Of a DNA stretch of 22,608 nucleotides, positions 8,749 to 14,777 are shown piece by piece. The translations under genes and the position numbers were made by a program. The notes under the pieces were generated by a model. That model was not told where the DNA came from and ran no database searches. It saw only the letters and a list, made by a program, of their open reading frames with translations. Each line of letters opens with the position of its first letter. The first letter of the stretch is position 1. The DNA is from Candidatus Cloacimonadota bacterium. Lineage in GTDB: Bacteria; Cloacimonadota; Cloacimonadia; JGIOTU-2. The stretch is taken from the NCBI GenBank assembly GCA_016932035.1, contig JAFGDR010000004.1:1-22608 (forward strand), given 5' to 3'.

Positions 8749-9423
8749 ATGGAAGAGAAGAAAGTTTTAATCGTCGATGACGAAAAAAATATCAGAATGA
8801 CGCTGTCACAAACCCTTACTGGACAGGGACTTATTACTGAAACAGCCATGAATGGAGAAGAAGCATTAACAAAAATGGATGAATCAAAATATGACATTAT
8901 ATTTCTTGATTTAAAGATGCCCGGGATACATGGACTTGATGTATTAAAGGAAATAAGCAAATCTGGATCTAGAATAGTAACTGTTATAATAACAGCCCAT
9001 GGAACCATTGATTCTGCGGTTGAAGCTATGAAGTTAGGCGCAATCGATTTTATACAGAAACCTTTTACACCTGATGAAATTAGAGAAGTAATAAATACTA
9101 TAATGAAAAGAGATGAGTTGGAAGCTGAGAAACCAGATGATTTTAAATCAAATATTGAATACGCAAAAAAATGTATTACAGAAAAAAACTTCGAAAGTGC
9201 TATCAATTATTTGAAAAAAGCTATTTCAATAAACAGCAATTCTGCAGAAGCATATAATATGATAGGTGCCTTGCTTGAGATACGTGGAGACCTGTCAGAA
9301 GCTCAGAGAAATTATCGTATGGCTCTTAGTGTAGATCCTACGTATGAACCTGCTGAAAAAAATCTGGAACGAATTACTAGTTTTCATTCCAATGATTCAA
9401 TAATTTTTTATAAAAACAACTGA
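8749..9423 (+). CDS. Response regulator with TPR output, no DNA-binding domain
   Basis: A 224-residue partner of the upstream kinase. The ATG at 8749 is favoured over one 27 bases earlier because an AAGAAGGT ribosome site precedes it, the protein then begins directly with MEEKKVLIVDDE, and the gene starts one base after the kinase stop. The receiver domain (1-120) has the acidic pair D10/D11, phosphoacceptor D54 in FLDLKMPG, T82 in IITAHG and K104 in IQKPFTP. It therefore has all residues for phosphorylation. The C-terminus (about 135-215) carries two TPR-like helix pairs: NFESAINYLKKAISINSNS and GDLSEAQRNYRMALSVDP. There is no helix-turn-helix, AAA+ or enzyme domain, so output is probably by protein-protein contact. 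The next three genes encode potassium uptake subunits, which are the obvious candidate targets, but no sequence feature proves the contact. Confidence 0.93.
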   Translation: MEEKKVLIVDDEKNIRMTLSQTLTGQGLITETAMNGEEALTKMDESKYDIIFLDLKMPGIHGLDVLKEISKSGSRIVTVIITAHGTIDSAVEAMKLGAIDFIQKPFTPDEIREVINTIMKRDELEAEKPDDFKSNIEYAKKCITEKNFESAINYLKKAISINSNSAEAYNMIGALLEIRGDLSEAQRNYRMALSVDPTYEPAEKNLERITSFHSNDSIIFYKNN

Positions 9424-9434
9424 GATTATCTAAG

Positions 9435-9851
9435 ATGGAAAAAACAAAAAAATCTTTGTACATAGTTATTATCGGGTGTGGAAGACTGGGATCACATCTT
9501 GCGAATATCTTAAGTAAAAAGGGACACAGTACAGTTATTGTGGACAATAGCATCGATTCGTTTGAAAAATTAGATTCAACTGAATTTAGTGGTTTTAGAA
9601 TAGAAGGAGATGCCACTGAGCTTTCTGTGTTAAAGGAAGCGAAAATAAACAAAGCAGATGTAGTGATAGGTGTCACTGAAAGTGATAATATAAATATCAT
9701 GATTGGACAAATTGCAAAGAATACTTTCTCTGTAAAGAGTGTGTTAGTAAGAATACAGGATCAAAATAAAATTCCATTTTTAAATAAACTAAAACTAGAT
9801 TATGTTTGTACTACAGAGCAGACAGCTACAGAAATTTTATCTCGAATATAA
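9435..9851 (+). CDS. TrkA-N (RCK_N) domain protein, single domain
   Basis: A 138-residue cytoplasmic nucleotide-binding protein of the TrkA/KtrA regulator family, which binds NAD(H) or ATP/ADP and gates TrkH/KtrB-type potassium channels. It consists of one Rossmann domain: GCGRLG at 14-19, an acidic D37 at the end of the second strand (VIVD), and GDAT at 58-61. The usual C-terminal RCK_C domain (about 80 residues) is absent; the protein ends shortly after TTEQTATEILSRI. It starts 11 bases after the response regulator stop with only a weak ribosome site, and is followed 24 bases later by a second, two-domain TrkA. The short length is not caused by an evident frameshift: sequence immediately after the stop does not continue the family. 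It may work as a heteromeric partner of the second protein. Confidence 0.9.
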   Translation: MEKTKKSLYIVIIGCGRLGSHLANILSKKGHSTVIVDNSIDSFEKLDSTEFSGFRIEGDATELSVLKEAKINKADVVIGVTESDNINIMIGQIAKNTFSVKSVLVRIQDQNKIPFLNKLKLDYVCTTEQTATEILSRI

Positions 9852-9875
9852 AAATCTAATTATAGGAATACTATC

Positions 9876-10544
9876 ATGAATATATTAATCGTAGGTGGGG
9901 GAAAAGTTGTGTACTTTGTTGCCCGAAGTTTTCAGTCTAAGGGGCATCAAACAACCATCATTAACAAAAATATTGAAGAATGCAGGTGGCTATCTCGAAG
10001 ACTGAAAGGGGTTATTGTCCATGGAGACGGTACTGACCCTCAAGTTTTGAAAGACACAAATACTATACAGATGGACGCCATCTTAGCAATCACACCTCAT
10101 GATGAAGATAATTTAATCATATGTCAGATTGCAAAACTGAATTTCGGTATAAGAAGGACCCTTGCTTTTGTAAATGATCCTGACAATGAGGAAATGTTTA
10201 AAAAACTTGGTATTTCTGCAGCCTTTTCAACCACTCACATGATTTCTAACATAATAGAACAGAGAACAGCGTATGAAGATATCATTGATCTGTCATCAAT
10301 GGCAGATGGTAAAGTGATTGTGACTGAAATTTTAATTTCTGATGATTCACCAGCCTGTAATAAGAAATTACAGGATATTGATCTGCCAGAAAATAGTCTC
10401 ATTGCATGTGTTATTCGTGATGATACACAGATCATTCCCAGAGGATCAAATGTAATACAAAAAAAGGACAAAGTGATAGTAATAACATTACCAGAGAATC
10501 ATGGAGAGGTGATTAAAATATTAACTGGTGATGTCGTAGAGTAA
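9876..10544 (+). CDS. trkA: TrkA-like potassium uptake regulator (RCK_N + RCK_C)
   Basis: A 222-residue cytoplasmic regulatory subunit for the TrkH-type channel encoded next. The Rossmann RCK_N domain (1-130) has GGGKVV at 7-12, where the third glycine of the usual GxGxxG is a valine. N30 occupies the place of the acidic residue that usually contacts the adenosine ribose, so nucleotide binding may be altered. GDGT is at 50-53 and the RCK_C domain covers about 138-218 (GKVIVTEILIS, IIPRGSNVIQKKDKVIVI). E. coli TrkA has two such N+C pairs in about 458 residues; this half-size form is more like KtrA. AGGA precedes the ATG by eight bases. The stop and the start of the channel gene share one base (TAATG), which strongly suggests translational coupling and a shared complex. 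Confidence 0.93.
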   Translation: MNILIVGGGKVVYFVARSFQSKGHQTTIINKNIEECRWLSRRLKGVIVHGDGTDPQVLKDTNTIQMDAILAITPHDEDNLIICQIAKLNFGIRRTLAFVNDPDNEEMFKKLGISAAFSTTHMISNIIEQRTAYEDIIDLSSMADGKVIVTEILISDDSPACNKKLQDIDLPENSLIACVIRDDTQIIPRGSNVIQKKDKVIVITLPENHGEVIKILTGDVVE

Positions 10545-12013
10545 TGACACTATTTAAACGTAAAAGAGATTTCTATTTCAACGTTCTACATTATGTGGGA
10601 TTAGTATTGATGGTTTGCGGTTTCATCCTCCTACTTCCACTTTTATATCTTTTATTTAACTCGGGAGAGATATCTAATAGTTTTGGTTTTTTTCTACCGG
10701 CAATAGCTATGATGATTATTGGATTAGTCATATGGCTCAAGATAAAACCAGTAGTAAAAAGTTCCTTTTCGATTACTCAAAGTCAATTCGTTGTTGTAAT
10801 AAGTTGGATTATAGTGTGTATTTTTTCTACAATACCCTTTATCATTATTGAAAAGATGAGTATGTTACACGCCTTGTTCGAATCAGTAAGTGGGTGGACG
10901 ACCACAGGATTGACTTTGGTAGATACAAGTAACTGTAGCACCATGATATTACTTTGGCGAAGTATCATGCAGTTTTTTGGTGGTGCTGGTTTAGCCATTA
11001 TTATGCTCGCAACGATCCTTGGACCCCAAGCCCCAACACTTGGAGTTGCAGAAGGAAGATCAACGCAGTTGGTTCCAAATGTAATACATTCTTCGACCAT
11101 TGTTCTCACACTTTACCTATCATATGCCATCGCAGGGATAGTTGCCTACAATCTGAGTGGAATGGGTTTATTTGATTCGATAAATCATACACTTACTGCA
11201 ATTTCTACTGGAGGTTTTTCTACGAAAAACGCCAGTATCGGCTATTGGAATAGTCTTTCCATTAATATTGTTACGATGATATTAATGATCTTAGGTAACC
11301 TAAATTTCCTTACCATTTATCTTCTTATACACGGAAAATTTAAGGCATTGTTCAAAAACAGTGAGATCAAAACACTGTCACTGATAGTCATTGTATGTGT
11401 AGTTCTTTTTTACTTTTTTGTAGGAAGATCACTCTATAATGGTATTTCTGAAAGAATTCGAATCTCACTTTTTGAAGTTATCTCTGCAATCACAACCACC
11501 GGCTTCACGTCAACGACATATTCGGGTTGGACTCCTTTTGCTTTTTTCATGATGATAACCCTTATGTTGATCGGTGGTGGCACATGTTCCACGGCTGGCG
11601 GAATAAAACAATATAGGATTTTTGTCCTATTCAAATCCACTATCTGGGAATTAAAGAAAATGCTTCTTCCCAAAAAAGCAGTAGTAGAAAACTATATATG
11701 GCAAGGCGAGAACAAAGAGTACATAACATCAGATCAGATCAGAAGAATCAGTCTGTTTTTCTTTTTATACATTTCGACCTTCATTATCGGTTCGGGCCTC
11801 ATTTGCCTTCATGGATATAGTATACAGAATTCACTTTTCGAGTTTGCATCAGCATTAGGAACGGTTGGTTTATCTGTAGGAATTACAAGCACAAGTGCTC
11901 CAATAGGTGTTTTGTGGATTGAGATACTAGGAATGTTCCTTGGCAGATTAGAATTTATTGTAATTTTAGTAACGATGATAAAGTTTTTTAGGGATTTATT
12001 TGGTATAAACTAA
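10544..12013 (+). CDS. trkH: TrkH/KtrB-type potassium uptake channel subunit
   Basis: A 489-residue inner-membrane protein that conducts K+ inward, gated by the TrkA subunits encoded upstream. The family has four M1-P-M2 repeats with one selectivity-filter loop each, and all four are visible: TTTGLT at 119-124, STGGFS at 221-226, TTTGFT at 317-322 and GTVGLS at 439-444, each keeping the key glycine. About ten hydrophobic segments are present, including the two extra N-terminal helices (about 15-38 and 48-68) typical of TrkH and less so of KtrB. GGGTCSTAGGIKQYR near 344-358 and GMFLGRLE near 463 are also typical. Length matches TrkH (about 485). The start overlaps the upstream stop by one base. 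It is the last gene of the five-gene set; the next gene is convergent. No strong hairpin terminator is visible in the 90-base gap. Confidence 0.96.
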   Translation: MTLFKRKRDFYFNVLHYVGLVLMVCGFILLLPLLYLLFNSGEISNSFGFFLPAIAMMIIGLVIWLKIKPVVKSSFSITQSQFVVVISWIIVCIFSTIPFIIIEKMSMLHALFESVSGWTTTGLTLVDTSNCSTMILLWRSIMQFFGGAGLAIIMLATILGPQAPTLGVAEGRSTQLVPNVIHSSTIVLTLYLSYAIAGIVAYNLSGMGLFDSINHTLTAISTGGFSTKNASIGYWNSLSINIVTMILMILGNLNFLTIYLLIHGKFKALFKNSEIKTLSLIVIVCVVLFYFFVGRSLYNGISERIRISLFEVISAITTTGFTSTTYSGWTPFAFFMMITLMLIGGGTCSTAGGIKQYRIFVLFKSTIWELKKMLLPKKAVVENYIWQGENKEYITSDQIRRISLFFFLYISTFIIGSGLICLHGYSIQNSLFEFASALGTVGLSVGITSTSAPIGVLWIEILGMFLGRLEFIVILVTMIKFFRDLFGIN

Positions 12014-12103
12014 AAGAATATATAAATTGTCAGCACTTTTACAAATAATCTATTTATTATATAAACATTACTAATTAATATATGTTGATTATTTTTAATC
12101 TTG

Positions 12104-12490
12104 TTATATTTTAACAAACACCTTCCTGTGTCTCGGTCCATCGAACTCACAGAAGAAGATCGCCTGCCAGGTACCAAGGACGAGCGAGCCATTTTCTATC
12201 ATTACTATTTCTGAAGCTCCAACAAGCGTTGACTTGATATGTGCCGCAGAATTACCTTCCCTATGCTGATAATTATCCCGTAAAGGGATAACCTTATCAA
12301 GCTCTTTTAACATATCCTTCATCACAGAAGGATCTGCACCTTCATTTATGGTAACGGCTGCAGTGGTGTGAGGAACAAATATATGGATGCTGCCATCTGC
12401 AATACCGGAGTCATCAACAATTTCTTGAACTTTCAGTGTGATATTTAACATATCATACTGTGCACGTGTTTGCACTGATATCGTTTTCAT
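12104..12490 (-). CDS. YjbQ / UPF0047 family protein
   Basis: A 128-residue cytoplasmic protein of the YjbQ (UPF0047) family. E. coli YjbQ has reported weak thiamine-phosphate synthase activity, and the family's main role is uncertain. Family hallmarks are clear: HIFVPHTTAAVTINEGADP (36-54), with H41 and E50; NYQHREGNSAAHIKS (73-87), with H76 and H84; and GSLVLGTWQAIFFCEFDGPR (101-120). The histidines and glutamate are the probable metal or substrate ligands. The ATG at 12490 is chosen because AAAGGA lies just upstream on this strand and the protein then begins MKTISVQT as in relatives; the frame also opens 48 bases earlier with a non-conserved extension. It is a single gene, convergent with trkH and divergent from the LPP20-like gene. 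A short GATTA/TAATC hairpin with a T loop at 12087-12100 is the only weak terminator-like element after it. Confidence 0.93.
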   Translation of the reverse strand: MKTISVQTRAQYDMLNITLKVQEIVDDSGIADGSIHIFVPHTTAAVTINEGADPSVMKDMLKELDKVIPLRDNYQHREGNSAAHIKSTLVGASEIVMIENGSLVLGTWQAIFFCEFDGPRHRKVFVKI

Positions 12491-12548
12491 ATATGATCCT
12501 TTCTGAATAAAAAATTCATAGTCAAAAATGAATGTCAACCAAAAATAT

Positions 12549-12578
12549 TTGACAATTTGTATATACTCTTGCTATATG
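12549..12578 (+). promoter_or_regulatory. Sigma70-type promoter for the LPP20-like operon
   Basis: A perfect TTGACA (12549-12554) is followed after 18 bases by TATATG (12573-12578); the alternative CTATAT gives a 17-base spacer. The element lies 60 bases upstream of the lipoprotein start in the divergent gap with yjbQ. It fits the strong ribosome site next to the start. Confidence 0.55.
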
Positions 12579-12629
12579 GCATAGCTTAAAAAAGCATGAG
12601 AATAAATAAAAAAATAGACCGAATAATCT

Positions 12630-12636
12630 AGGAGGT
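12630..12636 (+). promoter_or_regulatory. Strong ribosome binding site
   Basis: AGGAGGT is complementary to the 16S anti-Shine-Dalgarno over seven bases and lies three bases before the ATG at 12640. It is the strongest ribosome site in the window and implies that this lipoprotein is made in quantity. Confidence 0.8.
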
Positions 12637-12639
12637 AGC

Positions 12640-13197
12640 ATGAAGAAGTTACTCTTCGGTTTGCTCATAGTAGCATTTGTTATTGGTGCCATTGGCTGCG
12701 GCGGTGGCGAAAAAACTGTGAAAGAATCAAACATTCCGGGTTGGTTCCTTAATCCTCCACAGGATCCGGATTACATTTTTGGTGTAAACTCAGCCACATC
12801 AACCCAGATGCAACTTGCCCTTGATAAGGCAAAAGCAGGAGCACGTGCAGACATTGCACAGCAGCTTGAAACAAAAGTGTCAGTTCTTGTAAAGAGTTTC
12901 CAGGAAGAAGTCGGCAGCGGCGAAGATGCAGAATTGAATGCATTCTACAGTCAGACCATGAAGAACATCGCCAATCAGACACTCCAGGGAAGCAGAGTCC
13001 GCGAACAAAAAGTTGTTCCCGAAAGCGGTGGTATGTTCAGAGCATATATACTTATGGAACTTCCACTTGTTGAGTTCAACCAGAATGTCGTAAAGAAAGT
13101 TAAAAATATGCAGCTTTATGACAGATTCCGCGCTTCACAGGCTTTCGAAGATCTTGAAACACAGATTGAAGATTACCAGCAAGAGCAGAACCAATAA
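12640..13197 (+). CDS. LPP20-like lipoprotein
   Basis: A 185-residue predicted lipoprotein. The signal MKKLLFGLLIVAFVIGAIGC places the lipidated cysteine at 20, followed by a flexible GGGEKTVKES. The mature part has the LPP20 family pattern: PGWFLNPPQDPDYIFGVNSA at 33-52, then a helix rich in A, K and R (QLALDKAKAGARADIAQQLE) followed by a beta segment ending FRAYILMELPL. LPP20 was first described as a Helicobacter pylori membrane lipoprotein; the domain's molecular function is not well established. The C-terminus DLETQIEDYQQEQNQ is a charged helix. It has its own promoter and strong ribosome site, and is followed at once by an intrinsic terminator, so it can be made as a single-gene message. 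The next gene encodes a related protein, which suggests a functional pair. Confidence 0.87.
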   Translation: MKKLLFGLLIVAFVIGAIGCGGGEKTVKESNIPGWFLNPPQDPDYIFGVNSATSTQMQLALDKAKAGARADIAQQLETKVSVLVKSFQEEVGSGEDAELNAFYSQTMKNIANQTLQGSRVREQKVVPESGGMFRAYILMELPLVEFNQNVVKKVKNMQLYDRFRASQAFEDLETQIEDYQQEQNQ

Positions 13198-13211
13198 TTT
13201 TGTAACAACTC

Positions 13212-13250
13212 GAGAAACCCTGGGAATTATCCCGGGGTTTTCTCTTTTAT
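13212..13250 (+). terminator. Intrinsic terminator between the LPP20-like genes
   Basis: GAGAAACCCTGGGA pairs with TCCCGGGGTTTTCTC around an ATTA loop (one bulged A and one G-T pair), ending at 13244. A T-rich run TTTTATT follows directly. It is a strong hairpin and lies immediately before the ATG at 13252, so downstream genes need readthrough or another promoter. Confidence 0.85.
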
Positions 13251-13251
13251 T

Positions 13252-13980
13252 ATGAAAAAAACAATTATTCTTATATTCGCAGTACTATTGATACTTTCTT
13301 GTGCATCCACACAAAAGACCGTAAAACCTCCAAAAATAATTAAGTATCCACAATGGTTTATTACTCCTCACAATGCAGTTATTGGATATGGACCAATCTA
13401 CTTTACAGAGGAATCAAGCGCTAAAGCCGCTACTCAAAAAGCGACAGACAATTATATAAAATTCTCTCATTGTCTGGTGCTTGGTACTCAAACATACATT
13501 CAGTCGGTCAAGGGTCTTGATCTTGTGTATGATTCTCTGTTTATTCATATCGAAGCTTCTCCTGCAGAAGAAGGATTTCTGGAAAAACAATTTGCACATG
13601 CAGACACCTTTGCTACCGATAATATGATCATCGTAATACACTCCAATACCTCCCTTTCTGGAATGAAGGATATCATTCAGTTCCCCGACGAGTGTGTGTG
13701 GGTCACTACTCCACCGCAAGATAAAGAGTTTCTCTATGCTGTTGGTTCCTGCAATAGTATTTATAGCGAACATAAAGCCTGGGAAAGTGCTGAGAATAAT
13801 GCCATACTCAATCTTGCCAGGAAGATATCGCTTAATAATGCAGTTGAAACACTAGTCAATGATGAGATACTCATGAGTAAATTCGACGAAAATGTGAACG
13901 TTGAATTAAGAGATATCGAAGTCGTTGAGCGCTGGAAGGATCCAAGGACAAATTCATATTGCGTACTTATTCGTATGTAG
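13252..13980 (+). CDS. Predicted lipoprotein with two LPP20-like segments
   Basis: A 242-residue predicted lipoprotein with signal MKKTIILIFAVLLILSC (lipidated Cys17). Two stretches echo the LPP20 pattern of the upstream protein: YPQWFITPHNAVIGYGPIYF at 32-51 followed by an A/K-rich helix, and CVWVTTPPQDKEFLYAVGSC at 148-167 followed by KAWESAENNAILNLARKI. A tandem LPP20-like architecture is inferred; the first copy is the weaker. The C-terminal beta segment ends WKDPRTNSYCVLIRM. The ATG follows the upstream terminator by only a few bases and has no Shine-Dalgarno; the T-run and hairpin occupy that place. Expression is therefore expected to be far below that of the upstream gene. Its stop is 45 bases before the next, well-equipped start. 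Confidence 0.8.
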   Translation: MKKTIILIFAVLLILSCASTQKTVKPPKIIKYPQWFITPHNAVIGYGPIYFTEESSAKAATQKATDNYIKFSHCLVLGTQTYIQSVKGLDLVYDSLFIHIEASPAEEGFLEKQFAHADTFATDNMIIVIHSNTSLSGMKDIIQFPDECVWVTTPPQDKEFLYAVGSCNSIYSEHKAWESAENNAILNLARKISLNNAVETLVNDEILMSKFDENVNVELRDIEVVERWKDPRTNSYCVLIRM

Positions 13981-14025
13981 TTCATTGCAAACAAAACAAG
14001 TTAATTAATACAATCAGGGGGTACC

Positions 14026-14733
14026 ATGAAGAATAAACTCTTCGCGTTTATATTACTAATACTGTATTTAGTTTTCATACACGCCCAATTATTTTCTCAA
14101 GTTCTCACGGAACGTTTTGATTGGAATACTCTTCACTGGCCAACCCAAGATGACGAATACGCAAAAATTGAATTTAAGGATGGCTTTTATACTATTGAAC
14201 ACAAAATTGATGAATCTGGCTACACAATATATCTTCCTATAGAAATCGATTACTATAGAGACCTTACTATTGAAACTGTTATTGAACACATTTCGGGTAG
14301 AGATGATGCCGGATATGGACTTTTATGGGATATGGTTGATAGAAATAATTACTATGCATTTGATATTTCGGCAAATGGTTATTACAGAATCGCCAAATGT
14401 ATTAATAATGTATGGACCGACCTCACCCCATGGACACAATGCGATCATATCAAAACCGGAAATTTATTCAATACTTTACTTATTAGAAAACATGGAAATG
14501 AATACTATTTTGTCATCAACAATAAAATTATAGACATGCATGAACTAGAGCTGTTGGGAGGTGAAGAAGTTGGATTTTCTGTCTACCTCAAACAGAAAGT
14601 AAGTATTGATAAATTAGATATACTATATGTTGATCCCGATTGGATCATTGAAAGTCTGGAAAAATTCAAAGAGCTAAACAAGCCTAATGCTACTGAAGAT
14701 TTCTTGAACGCTCTTGAGGAGTTGGGGTTCTAA
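14026..14733 (+). CDS. Secreted protein with one copy of a repeated beta-rich module
   Basis: A 235-residue protein with a cleavable-looking Sec signal (about 1-25, MKNKLFAFILLILYLVFIHA) and AGGGGGT just before the ATG. Residues 28-202 form a module repeated twice in the next gene. Its core runs SGRDDAGYGLLWDMVDRNNY (90-109), FDISANGYYRI (112-122), a W..L..W segment, then NTLLIRK, YYFVINNKIID and VGFSVYLKQKVSIDKLDILYV. The alternating strands and the final K-x-K-x-x-I-D-x-L pattern resemble concanavalin-like jelly rolls such as LamG or DUF1080-type domains; this is inferred from pattern. No catalytic acid pair is obvious. The tail DPDWIIESLEKFKELNKPNATEDFLNALEELGF is helical and could be half a TPR-like unit. 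Probably periplasmic or surface; role unknown, presumably a partner or paralogue of the next protein. Confidence 0.82.
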   Translation: MKNKLFAFILLILYLVFIHAQLFSQVLTERFDWNTLHWPTQDDEYAKIEFKDGFYTIEHKIDESGYTIYLPIEIDYYRDLTIETVIEHISGRDDAGYGLLWDMVDRNNYYAFDISANGYYRIAKCINNVWTDLTPWTQCDHIKTGNLFNTLLIRKHGNEYYFVINNKIIDMHELELLGGEEVGFSVYLKQKVSIDKLDILYVDPDWIIESLEKFKELNKPNATEDFLNALEELGF

Positions 14734-14777
14734 TACGAATATAAACAACAACAATACAATGATATAAGGGAGAAACA

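Noticed and set aside
9435-9875. Frameshift explaining the missing RCK_C domain of the first TrkA
   Set aside because: The sequence after its stop is short and leads directly into the ribosome site and start of the second TrkA, leaving no room for a lost domain.
12014-12103. Terminator between trkH and the YjbQ-family gene
   Set aside because: Only a five-pair AT stem (GATTA/TAATC) is visible, too weak to call an intrinsic terminator.
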